64,000 bases of DNA from Multifurca ochricompacta (GCA_022496185.1 WTXG01000110.1:58833-122832); one strand, 5' to 3'. Positions 44,553 to 55,172 are shown, numbered from the stretch's first letter. The notes: generated by a model from the letters alone, not told the origin. Translations and numbers: made by a program.

Positions 44553-44985
44553 CCTCAAACAGAAAGACACTAGAACTCACCGAATGCGCAAGGCGACAAC
44601 GACATGTCCCTTGCCCTGACACCCGAACCCGAACCCCGACCACAGAACCAACAACAACCCCCGAAGCTGCTTGACTATCAATGTGATCAGTAATATCCAT
44701 AAACGAACACTCGAAACACTCACCTGAATTGCAAGGAGACGACACCATGTCCCTTGCCCGAATCTCGACAGCGTGACGTCTTACTCAGCGCATGACCCCC
44801 GATCCCCAACGTCCGAAGAAGCGTCTCTTGAAGACAACTCCCCACTCTGATACCTAACAGACGAGTTAGAACCACAATCGCATGGTGACTTACCTATTGA
44901 CTTCCATAACCACTTTGCTCTTCTTGCGGCAGCAGATAGCCCCACCCCGAACGACGAAAACACAGAAGTACCAACACCACACACA

Positions 44986-46157
44986 ATGACGACTAGACCG
45001 AACACCAGGCAGGCACGAAGGGCTGCAGAGGAGGACATTGTGGAGTCGCAGACCGGTGGACCCGAACGAAGCCCTGAAGATAGGCCAATTACCAGAATGA
45101 CAGGAAGAAACCCTGATGAACCACCGCAAGGACCCCCCGCTCCAGGAGGAGGGGCAACATATTCGGGAGGGCCCATGATGGGTGTACCACCACCCTTCTT
45201 TGACGGAGACCAAGACATCGCTATGGATTGGCTCGCCAAACTGGAACTATTCTTCAGCCTCAATGAAACAGTAGCCATGGTTCAGAATGAAAGAACGAGA
45301 GTTGCGTTCACACTAGGATTGCTACGAGGACCCCGAGTAGACTGATGGGTGATAGACCAGATCAAATGGTTGACCGACATCAAAGAGGGAAACATCCGAG
45401 TCCCATACATTTGGGACAAATTTAGACAAATATTCTGAGATGCATGGGCCAACGTGGCGGCTGGACAGAAAGCGCTGCAAGCATTAGATCGCTTACAAAT
45501 GAGAGATTCTAATATCGATGAATACATCGCCGAGTTTCGCATGCTGGCTACAAGGGCCGAACTCCATATTGATGACCCAGCCACTTGACAATTCTTTCAC
45601 CGAGGCCTCCCCACGTGATTGGTTCAGACTATGCTCCTATTTGACCAACCTAAGACGTTTGACGAAGCAGCGGCCTTGGCCAGGAAGCACCATGCAAATT
45701 GGTTGTATAGCAAAGACGCCCTCGGCACGTGGTCGACAACAAACACACCACCCCAAGGCAACAAATTTACGTTTTATAAGAAACGCGAGTCGGACCCACA
45801 CTCACAAGGAGCCAACATCATCAAAAAGGCGATTACAACAGAAGAGAAAGAGCAATATAGGAAGGATGGCCGATGCTTTGAGTGTGGGCGCTGAGGACAT
45901 CTCGTCAGGGACTGCCCGAATAAGAAGCCACGTATCAATACCAATGCCAGTGCCAGTAACCCGGCTCGGACCGCCACGATCATGGAAGTCCCTTCGACAA
46001 CTACAACGGCACCTACTAAAGCTCACGCACAGAAACCTGTAGAGACGACCAAGATAGACGTTGACGCACTCGCCAACGCCCTTCGATCCATGAACGATGA
46101 TCAACGCCTCGCCCTTCAGAGTAAATTCAAAGGGGATGAGGATTTTTATATCGCTTG
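44986..46157 (+). pseudogene. Gag of element C
   Basis: Starts MTTRPNTRQARRAAEED, has a capsid region (PPPFFDGDQDIAMDWLAKLE, GQKALQALDRLQMRDSNIDE) and a CCHC knuckle (CFECGR-stop-GHLVRDC). Most in-frame stops are TGA, for example 45343-45345 where element E has CGA (Arg, in KVDRWVEEQ) and 45892-45894 where E has CGA (GRRGH). It ends GDEDFYIA-stop and overlaps pol by -1. Confidence 0.85.
46140..46146 (+). promoter_or_regulatory. Putative -1 frameshift heptamer GGATTTT (element C)
   Basis: In gag phase G GAT TTT TAT ATC GCT TGA; a -1 slip gives GGA TTT TTA TAT and leads directly into the protease frame (LNDAAFIRALISHHVF). Confidence 0.6.
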
Positions 46158-49100
46158 AATGATGCAGCCTTCATTCGAGCATTAATCTCACATCATGTAT
46201 TTAGATCACCTATTAGAGCAATGACAATCTCTGTTCCAATACATGGAGTGAAAAAAGAGGCCAACATAGAAGCTCTCATCGACAGTGGAGCCACAGAAAA
46301 CTTTATTAATTATAAAACAGTAATCAAACACAGACTCCCCATGAAGTGTCTGACAATCCCGAAACGACTACAAAATGCAGACGGATCACCTAATGCCATG
46401 CGTTATATCACACGATGCGTCGATCTCCATGTCGTCACCGACAATAAAGCGCAACAACACAGGTTTTATGTCGCGTCAATCGGAACGGATGAAGCAATTC
46501 TAGGATATCCGTGGTTCACAGCAAATAACCCACACATAGATTGGACAGCTGGACACCTTATGGACAAGTCACATTCAGTCTACCTACCAAACAGATAAAG
46601 CGACTCAACATCGCACAAGAGTTAGCAATCAAAGCTAAAGATAAGATAGAACGATCTTGGGATCAGATTGTCCCTTCGGAGTATCACCGACACCAGAAAG
46701 TATTCAGTGACCAGGAAGCTCAACGCTTCCCCACAGAACGACCCTGGGACCATAAAATCGAACTAAAAGCAGACACTCCGGCCTCAATGGACTGTAAGAT
46801 CTATCCACTCGGACCGGGAGAACAAGACGCGTTGAACGCTTTCTCGACGAACATTTGAAAAAGGGCTATATTTTGGCATCGAAATCACCATACGCATCTC
46901 CATTCTTCTTTATTAAGAAGAAGGACGGAAAACTTAGACCTGTACAAGATTATCGTAAACTGAATAACTGGACAATCCGAAACACTTATCCTCTCCTGCT
47001 TATCCCAGAACTTATTGATTGAGTCCGAGGAAGTACTTTGTTCACAAAGATGGATGTTCGCTGGGGCTACAACAATATCCGTATCGTACCTGAAGACCGC
47101 TGGAAAGCCACGTTCAAAACTAATCGGGGCCTCTTTGAACCCAATGTGATGTTCTTTGGCTTAACCAATTCCCCCGCGACATTCCAGACCATGATGAATG
47201 CCGAGTTCAGAGATGAACTCAATGATCACGACGCAACAGGAAAGGGTGGTTTACAGTCTATATGGACGACATCCTTATTCACACAGATAACGATCTCGAC
47301 AATCACCATCCAAGGTCCATCGTGTTCTGGATAAACTTAATCGCCTAGATCTATACCTCAAACCAGAAAAGTGTGCCTTCGAACAAACGCGAATAGAATA
47401 CCTTGGGCTCATCTTGGAGGCGAATCAAGTTCATATGGATCCAGTCAAAGTGGAAGGCTTGCCACCTGGAAGGTTCCCACAACCGTGAAAGAAGTCCGAT
47501 GTTCTTAGGGTTCTGCCAGTTCTATCGTCGCTTCATTCAGGGCTTTAGCAAGATCGCCGCCCCTCTGAATGCCCTAACCAGTGCCAAGAATCCATGGAAG
47601 TGGACGGCAGCGGAACAGCATGCCTTCGATACACTTAAAGAACGTGTAACCTCTCAACCGGTGCTCGCACAACCGAATTTTGAACAGCCGTTTATCGTAG
47701 ATACAGATGCTTCTGGATATGCCATCAGCGCCACGTTAAGCCAGAAGGACCCTGTGGGACGCTTACATCCTATTGCATACCTCTCGAAAACGCTTGATGA
47801 GACTCAGAGGAATTGGGACATATATGATAGAGAATTATTCGCGATTATGGTAGCCTTTCATGTCTGGCGTCAATATCTCCTTGGAGCCCGACACAAAGTT
47901 CAGGTCCGCACAGACCATAATAACTTACAGTATTTCCGAGAACCACAAAAACTCAACCGAAGACAGGCTCGTTGGCTTCAGGAATTGGCTGATTTTGATT
48001 TCTCTCTGGAACACGTCCCCGGAAAATTACACACTGTGGCAGATATGCTCTCATGATGGCCCGACGCTGATCGCGGAACCAAAGACAATGAAAAGGTCGT
48101 AATCCTCCCCAACAAATTATTTCTCCGAACGCTACAAACGGTTAAACACCCCTTCCCATCCGACCTGCTAGCGCGACGGGACATTCTCGATGTTATCACG
48201 ATCATGTCCTCGCGGACACCCAGGTATTGAAAAGACTACGCAAAAGGTATTAGCCGATTATGATGGCATCGGTCTTAGGGAATTCGTCCGAGAATATGTT
48301 CAGGGTTGCGCGACATGTCAAGAAAATAAACCAAAGTTAACTAAGAAAGCCCCTTTGTTTCCGTTCAATGTACCGGCCTCGGCCGGCCCCTTTCAGTATG
48401 TCGCGATGGATCTTATCACAGATCTCCCGCCCTTGGGACGTTACAATGCGGTACTCACGATTGTGGACCAAGGCTGCTCCAAATCAGCAAAATTCATTCC
48501 CTGCTCGAAAGACATCACAGGGGAAGGGATTGCTACCCTGTATTATCGACATGTTTTTCCGACCTTTGGTGTCCCACGACGTATCATCTCTGATCGGGAT
48601 CCCCGGTTTACCTCACACTTTTCCCATGAACTTGCCCGTGTACTGGGTATCCAACAAAACCTGTCGACTGCTTTTCACCCCGAACGGACGGTTCGAGTGA
48701 ATGTATGAATCTATGGCTCGAACAATACCTCCGCCTTTGGCTGGTGATGATCAATCTTGATGGCCGGACTACTTGCCATTAGCCGAATTCGTCCATAATT
48801 CGTGGACACACGACAAATCCAAGCTATCTCCGCATGCGCTAATACACAGCGTTTCGTTCAATTGGAACAGACAATTATCCAAGTCTAGTGTTCCCCAAGT
48901 GACACCCATCTCCGCGACCTTCAGGCTGCACGTACCCGCGCTGAACTAGCACTTCGGACCCCCACGAGTCGCCTGACGCAACCTCCTCTCACAGTGGGCA
49001 CTCAGGTTTGGTTGGAAGGGCACAACCTGAAGACCCATTTCCCATCACTAAGTTAGCCCCCCGCCGTTATGGCCCCTTCCGCATTCTGAACTGTATCTCC

Positions 49101-49436
49101 CCTGTGGCGTATCGCTTGTCCCTGCCTTCCCACATGAATATCCATGATGTGTTTCATATTGATCTTCTATCTCCCTATCTAGAAACTGTTGCACATGGCC
49201 CCAATTACCTCAGCCCCCACCAGAGCTTGTTAATCAGGAAGAAGAATATGAAGTGGCAGCTATCCTTAATCACCGGCTCCATGGGCGTTCTAAGAAGCTC
49301 CAATTTCTGGTCAGCTGGGTCGGCTATCCTGCCAGTGAGAACTCTTGGGTTGATAGCTCCGACTGTCATGCCCCTGCACTGATCAAACAATACTATGATT
49401 CTCTTCCCAGGCGTCAGGGACAACGCCTCCCTTAAG
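46141..49436 (+). pseudogene. Pol polyprotein of element C
   Basis: Protease (EALIDSGATENFIN), RT ([42 protein letters not shown], then VYMDDILIH after a frame change near 47250), RNase H (DTDASGYAISATLSQKD, TDHNNLQYF), integrase (CATCQENK, MDLITDLP, SDRDPRF) and a chromodomain near 49240-49420 (AAILNHRLHGRSKKLQF, SWVGYPASENSW). Frame changes and stops are numerous (for example 46575, 46855, 47330, 47490, 48056, 48706). At 48052-48057 the expected Arg-Arg-Pro reads stop-Trp-Pro, again a C-to-T change. Confidence 0.85.
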
Positions 49437-49496
49437 AAGGGGGTGACTACATGTTTTCCCACCTCCTTTCCCCCACACACACCTCTTCCTCTTATC

Positions 49497-50670
49497 ATGG
49501 CTCGCACCAAACGACTCACTCGCCTCTTTTCCCCATGCAAAGGAGTCAAACCTGGCCCCAGGATGTCTACCACACGCCGACCTACCAACATTCAACCTTC
49601 ACCCTCCACCCCAGACCCTAACTTCAGAGACCAGTTTGCTGCTGCTGCTGCTGATGCAGCAAACCTAGGTGCACTCAAGTTCCCGCAAGATGCCCCTACA
49701 CTTCCAACCACACCAGCTTCATCAACCCCTCCTTCACATTTTTCCTTTACAATGTCCGACAATCCCATCCAAACTCTTACCAATGCCATCTCTATTACAG
49801 CATCTGTGAATCAAAATCTAGACCCAGCAGTTCGTAACTGTGTATTGACCATGCTACAGGAGACGCGTTCACGCTTAGAGGCCGATGCCACTGGAGGGAC
49901 TCAAACCCAGAATGGTACTGGAGACCAGCGACCATCTACCCCAGAACTGGAACGTCTGCCTGGTGATGCTGCTGCTACCCGACAATCACCCATTCCTTAC
50001 ACCTATCCAGGCCCCCCATTTATCCGCAACCACATGCATAACACTTGTCACTACTTTCCCCATTTAATCACTGACTCACATGGTTATCGAAGGATTGCTC
50101 GCTACATTGCTTATGACTTTCGACAAGATGAACCCACTGTTGTCTGCACCATGGGGGCTGATGAGCCCATCTTTCGCTTCCCTTTATATGCACAACCTCA
50201 TGCCCGACACCCAGGTTTCCCTAATCCGATTCTCACACTCTTTCAGCAACGACTTTTTGACCCAGACACAGAATTTACACCAATCGTCAGTCATGCATTG
50301 GATGAACTTCAGGATCCAGGTGCTTGGGCAGAAGTTGCCGCTTCCGCCATGCTACTCGACACTGGATGGTGCTCTTCGTGAACTGGCCCACTGGAGACGA
50401 CAGGTTAGCCGAGCCCATCAGGACATCCAGGAGACAGTCCATGCCATGTCTAGGGCTGATGTCTACTATCGTCTCTTTCCTTATCTCACCTATGTATATG
50501 CGCCCACTTGGGACATAGTCCCCACTGCAGCAGAAGCCATGACCTTTGCCCCCCATCCTGAACTCCGTGCAATCCTTCAAGCAGGTGGAGTTGGCAGTAC
50601 ACGCCGCCCTCATTCCCGCCGTCGCCTCACACTACCTCCTCACATGATTACATTCACAGTTGGTCACTGA
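49497..50670 (+). pseudogene. ORF3 of element C (conserved protein of unknown function)
   Basis: Starts MARTKRLTRLFSPCKG and is about 390 codons with one frame change near 50345. It is homologous to ORF3 of element E but not to the zinc-knuckle ORF3 of A. Conserved blocks: AISITASVNQNL, VLTMLQETRSRLEA, ALDELQDPGAWAEV, ELAHWRRQVSRAHQDIQ, AMSRADVYYRLFPYL, HPELRAILQAGGVGSTR. The central part is Pro/Thr-rich. No known fold is evident. One frame change aside, it is the best preserved frame in C. Confidence 0.7.
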
Positions 50671-50693
50671 GCTTGGGGACAAGCTGACCCATA

Positions 50694-50705
50694 CAAGGGG
50701 GGTGA
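50694..50705 (+). other. Polypurine tract of element C
   Basis: The tract ACAAGGGGGGTGA ends just before the 3' LTR, as in the other families. Confidence 0.65.
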
Positions 50706-51248
50706 TGTGACGAATCTGGATTGACAAGGTGACATGACTTGCTGATGAAGAGACAGACTTATTATTCTGAAACACTTACTCACTGCTTACTCACTGAGGG
50801 CCCAACCCCTCCTCATTCTCCATAGTTCTAGCACAGTCTACTGCGCAACCATTAGACATTATATCATTGTACTAGAAGCCTCTATTTACTATGACATAGC
50901 TAGGACTACCTGTATTTAAAGAGCAGTAGAATAGAGAGACAGACCTAAGTCTGTTCTCTTGTGCCCAATCCAAGGTGCTTTGACTTCACTTGAACTCCCT
51001 CTGTAAGAACCCCACTTGAACTCTCCAAGACGCGACTTGGAGAGCCTTCGACCCTCTTGAACTTGTTGCAGGACTGAGTGTCTCTGCTGTCGACCTTGAC
51101 TCTCGCACATGCCCTATCACTCTGTTGTGGGCTTGAACCGACTTGACTCTGCTAAAGGCTTGGAGTCCTGACTTGAACTTGATACATCTTGACTTGGGAG
51201 ACTAGCTCCTGCTCGACGTTCGACACAGTGCTGCACCTAACTGTGACA
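50706..51248 (+). repeat. 3' LTR of element C
   Basis: 543 bp, TGTGACGAATC..CTGTGACA, uninterrupted. It shows the empty target site of element A at about 50828-50840. Confidence 0.9.
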
Positions 51249-51250
51249 CA

Positions 51251-51596
51251 TGTGATTTCTGTACTGGCCAATGGCCTTTCTCCCTCATGTTTATTGTTTG
51301 GACTTTGTCCGGCACTTGAGGACTTATTCCCAGTGCACAGACCATCCCTTGGATAGTATATAAGGGTGTCTGTTTTGTCTCTTACACTTCAGAGTTTCTT
51401 CAACCTCTGAAGTGTAAGTCCCTTCTCTTACTTACTATCATACCTTGAGACTAACGCTCTGTGTAGTAACTTGTCTTTGTCTAGGTCAGTAGTATAGTAT
51501 AACAGAGTTTCTTCAACCTCTGAAGTTAACTTGTCTTTGTCTAGCTTAACTCGCTAACCTCTACAGTCAGTATGCTGCGCACATGCCTGTTTCACA
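51251..51596 (+). repeat. LTR-like repeat D, plus orientation
   Basis: 346 bp, TGTGATTTCTG..TTTCACA, with a TATA-like GTATATAAGG at about 51357. It contains two internal copies of TTTCTTCAACCTCTGAAGT. No internal retroelement sequence is attached, so it looks like a solo LTR. It pairs with an inverted copy that starts 28 bases downstream. Confidence 0.7.
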
Positions 51597-51624
51597 CAGT
51601 TAAGCGTGCCCAGGGCCCATAACC

Positions 51625-53348
51625 TGTCAAACAGGCATGAGGCGCAGCATACTGACTGTGGATGTTAGCGGGTTAAGCTAGACAAAGAAAGTTACTTCAG
51701 AGGTTAGAAGAACTCTATATTAACTATACTACTGACCTAGACAAAGAAAGTTCTACATAAGAACATTAGTCTAATAGTAAAGTAGATAGTAAAGAGAAAC
51801 TTACACTTAGTGATTGGCAGGGGTAACCCTGGGTATCCTCGTTGGTACCCGTACCCGTACCCATACCCGTCACTACGGTACAGGTAACCCATGGGTTACC
51901 CATGGGTCACCCGTGAAAATGCGTGCAAGTTCTTTACTTGCATCGCGCATTTCAGATAACCGGCCTGGGCCTTCCTGGACCAAGAAGATACACAACGCGT
52001 TCATTTGTGGCTGCTTAAGATCCCTCAATGACTCTTGTTTTATGTTTAGAAGATTAAGATAATTAATTATTCCATTTTTATTTTATTATTCTGCTTTCAA
52101 TTTTATACAAGCACAACTAAAATCCAGTATACAGCAATGATTAGATAGGATGTTATAGAACATTGATGAAAAGCCTGTCAGATAATTACACAGAATGCAA
52201 AAAAAATTGATGAACACATAGAAATTGGTAGGGGTAACACCTGGATAATTGTTTTGATACCTGGGTTACCCATAAAATGAAATGCGTGCAAGTTCTTTAC
52301 TTGCATCGTGCATTTCGGAGATCCAGCCCGGGAGATCCCAGTCAAGGAGATATGCACTTGGACACAACGCGTTCATTTATGGCTACTCAAGATCCCTCAA
52401 AGATTCCTATTTTATGTTCATAAGATTAAGATAATTTATTATTCCATTTTTATTTTATTATTCTGGTTTCAATTTTATACAAGTGTGACTGTTCTTTGCA
52501 TTTCTGCGCATTTCGGGTAAATGGCCCGGGCCATCCCGGTCAAGGAGATAAGCACTTGGACACAACACGTTCATTTATGGCTACTCAAGATTCCAAAAAT
52601 TGTTGGTTTATGTTCAGAAGATTAAATGGATCCTTTATTTACATTATTATTTTATTATTCTGGTTTCATTTCATACAAGCGCGACTGTCCTAGTCCCTGG
52701 ATGCACATTTCTGCGCATTTAAGTCAACCTTCCTTAATAGGAAGGAGGTCAGACCAACCATGTGATGCAATGTAGTCGCTGCCCCATGCAGCTTGTAGAC
52801 ACACGCGGGCCTTGTTTCAATAAAGTAATTTGATAATTAAATTATAGAATAGTCTATATTAGTCTAGAGTGTATTTTAGATAGTGCCAGACCGGCAGAAT
52901 TGGTTGCACATTAATAAAACAGATGTATCATGGTTTTCAAGAAAGTGGATCACTGATAAGGATTTTTTTTACATCGCACTGTTAATCTGCTTTGATATTT
53001 TGTAGGATAATACTAGAACATATTTAACGCCACCTCTGTAGCATACATCAGACGAGATCTTGTATTTTTGTGACTGCAGATGTGTTTATCTCGGAAATTC
53101 TACTGATCTTATCAATGCATAATCGGCGCCTATACCCGCCAAACCCACTGCGCAGGTATGAAACCCCTTGACAATCAACTACTTACACTTCAGAGGTTAG
53201 AAGAACTCTGAAGTGGAAGAGACAAAACAGACACCCTTATATACAATCCAAGGGATGGTCTGTGCACTGGGAATAAGTCCACAAGTGCCAGACAAAGTCC
53301 AAACAATAAACATGAGGGAAAAGGCCATTGGCCACTACAGAAATCACA
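51625..53348 (-). repeat. LTR-like repeat D, minus orientation, split
   Basis: Reverse complement of the D repeat (51625-51807 and 53190-53348, about 342 bp when joined), interrupted by a 1,374 bp hAT-like element. With the plus copy it forms a long inverted repeat around 51597-51624; the innermost arms (GTCAGTATGCTGCGC and its complement) are perfect. Confidence 0.75.
51808..53181 (+). mobile_element. hAT-like non-autonomous element, copy 2 (complete)
   Basis: 1,374 bp with ends TAGTGATTGGCAGGGG and CCCCTTGACAATCAACTA (imperfect inverted pair) and an exact 8 bp target duplication CTTACACT (51800-51807, 53182-53189). It carries three diverged internal repeats like copy 1 and no transposase. 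It shows the empty site of the 486 bp element found in copy 1. Confidence 0.88.
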
Positions 53349-53519
53349 TGTTACATGGTGTATCAGTCAGCTACTGTGGAATGTGAAGAAAGAAAGTAAT
53401 AATGATAATGTAAAAGTCCGAAACTCCGGTATCTAATCTAATCTACAAAGTAGCTAATCTAATCACTTGATGCCTGAAGCATCACCAAACATCTTCTGTG
53501 TTCAACACTATGAACCTGA

Positions 53520-53594
53520 GGCCATGTAGCTCAGTGGTTTAGAGCACTGGACTTGGCTTGTCAGAGGTCTTGGGTTCAATCCCCAATGTGGCCA
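53520..53594 (+). pseudogene. tRNA-like sequence (tRNA pseudogene or SINE head)
   Basis: 75 bases fold as a cloverleaf with acceptor GGCCATG/TGTGGCC (two G-T pairs), D arm GCTC/GAGC and T arm TTGGG/CCCAA. Internal promoter boxes are intact (TAGCTCAGTGG for A, GGTTCAATCC for B). The anticodon arm is one base too long and pairs poorly, so I would not call it a working tRNA. It sits among repeats. Confidence 0.55.
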
Positions 53595-53974
53595 TTTCTT
53601 TTCTAGTGTGTGAGCCAGGGTCCTGTTTAAGGTCCCTTGATTGGGGTGTGTGTTTAGCCAACACTGAAGACCCCATATGATTCTCTTGAGGCTGCAGGTG
53701 GGTTTACATTGTATCTAGACATAATATGAGCTGATCTTGTCCTCTTGGGGCTGCAGGCTCTTGGTATCGTCAATATAGGTGTATTCTTGCTGTACAAGCA
53801 GGGCTGTTTGTCTCTGACTACCTCAACCCTTACGCATGCATCAATCTCCACATTCTGCACAGCTTTTTGACAAGTTTTCATCATTTTCATTGTTATCTCA
53901 TTTAAGAACACTTTTTACATATCTTATCTAATCTTTCCTTGTAATTGGGATCATTGCACCATTACAGCCATGAT

Positions 53975-54195
53975 GCAGCTGATAAACATGTTCATGCTAA
54001 TCATCTACTTTGTGATCAGATTTCTACTGATTTTGATGATTGCTATTGCACTTGTACACACTAAAATTATAGTCAAGAGCTGCAGCCTGAGCTGGTGGCT
54101 TTGGCTTTTAGCTACTCTGGGCCAGGCCAAAGCCCTTGCTCAATGGCTTGGCTTGGCCCAGCTTCTGGCTTTCAGCCAGGCCAGGCACTTCACTA
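53975..54195 (-). mobile_element. hAT-like MITE related to the 486 bp element (partial)
   Basis: Reverse-complement match to 21398-21640: GGCCAGGCAC..CACTA at its right edge, then GGCTTTGGC units and the AT-rich TTTCTACTGATTTTGATGAT stretch. No target duplication is visible. Confidence 0.65.
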
Positions 54196-54199
54196 TTCC

Positions 54200-54370
54200 T
54201 GAAGAGAAATGTATTTCTGACAGGATAACAATCCAAGCACACCTCCAAAAAGGCTGCTAAATGGCTTGTAGAGCAGGAGATCAATCTTTTGGGTTGGCCT
54301 ACACAGTCTCCAGACATTAACCCCATAGAACATCTATAGCACATGCTCAAAACATGGATTCTAGGCTATG
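54200..54370 (+). pseudogene. Tc1/mariner-like transposase fragment (DDE region)
   Basis: Broken frames read DNNP.., then KAAKWL-like, WPTQSPDINPIEH and MLKTW, the conserved block around the second Asp and the last catalytic acid of Tc1-type transposases. Frame changes and a stop show it is dead. Its C-terminal end appears about 650 bases on. Confidence 0.65.
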
Positions 54371-54399
54371 AAAAGTGGAGGGAATAGACTATTAATAGG

Positions 54400-55014
54400 G
54401 GGTACCAGTGTTAGTCTGGTACAGCAAGCTGAATTTGCCAGTATGGTTGGCAATAGCATGGAAATCAACCTAAGAGCAGAGCAAGTGTGAATAAGAGTAA
54501 AAGCGATTGTTAAATTCGCTTTTGTGAGAACTAAGTTGAAGCAGACAAGTGGATTTGATGGGATCAAAACTGGATAATGATTCTGAACAAACTAGTAAGG
54601 TTTTTATACATTTTAGCTATAGGAGTAAATATAGGAGGCATAAGACAGTAAAAGTCAAAACTGGAGGTCAAAATATCTGGCCAGAGAGGCATACAATGTG
54701 AACTACAAGTTAATCAGAATGAAGTGCGAAGCAGAGAATGCAAGACAAAGGGGTGCACGAAAGGAGTGGAACTGTAATGTACAACTGTAATGGTTTTTAG
54801 TTGCACTTGCATAAAATCAAAACGGAATAAGATAATAATTGAGATAAGAAATGCATTTACTCTTCCAAACATAAAACCATAATTTTGAAGTAATCTTGAG
54901 TAGCCATGAATGAACGCGGCAATAATCTTGTGTCCAAGTGCAATCTTGACACTCCTAAGATCCTTCTCCTCTGGCCGGGCTGGTCTGTCCAGAATGCGCA
55001 ATGCAGCAAAAAGC
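54400..55014 (-). repeat. Insertion splitting the Tc1-like remnant; right half is a hAT-repeat piece
   Basis: On the minus strand 54700-55014 matches an internal repeat of the hAT-like elements (ACTTGGACACAAG, ATTCATGGCTACTCAAGAT, TTTTATGTTTGGAAGA). The left half is not identified. Edges are approximate. Confidence 0.5.
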
Positions 55015-55172
55015 CTGTTAGAGGGGTCTGGGAAGTATGGGAGAGGGCATCAGTAGAATTGGATAAGATCAATGAAGAGGACTGTCAGAGATTGATAGAG
55101 AGTATGCCTAGAAGGCTAGGAGCAGTTATCATAGGCCAAAGGGCCATACTAATTACTAGAATTGGTGTTTAA
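55015..55172 (+). pseudogene. Tc1/mariner-like transposase, C-terminal fragment
   Basis: Reads VWERASVELDKI, then CQRLIESMPRRLGAVI, the typical C-terminal SMPRRxxAVI motif of Tc1 transposases. It ends at a stop at 55170. It belongs with the fragment at 54200-54370. Confidence 0.65.

Larger units (their letters stand above)
35889..51248 (+). mobile_element. Chromovirus C (Ty3/Gypsy), carrying element A in its 5' LTR
   Basis: LTR type TGTGACGAATC..ACTGTGACA. The 5' LTR is split (35889-36017 and 44125-44539) by the 8.1 kb element A; the 3' LTR is whole (50706-51248). Without A the element is about 7.25 kb, like E, and its pol and ORF3 are related to those of E. The 5 bp on either side of C do not match (GTAGA and CATGT), so no target duplication is seen and a rearrangement at one edge is likely. 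Confidence 0.88.

Noticed and set aside
45343..45620. TGA read as a sense codon (recoding) in C and E gag
   Set aside because: Stops match CGA-to-TGA decay between elements, and the cellular genes use TGA as a stop (for example the LysM gene at 17734).
51570..51660. Strong hairpin that could be taken for a terminator or CRISPR-like repeat
   Set aside because: It is the centre of the inverted D LTR pair, in a eukaryotic genome; no spacer-repeat periodicity.
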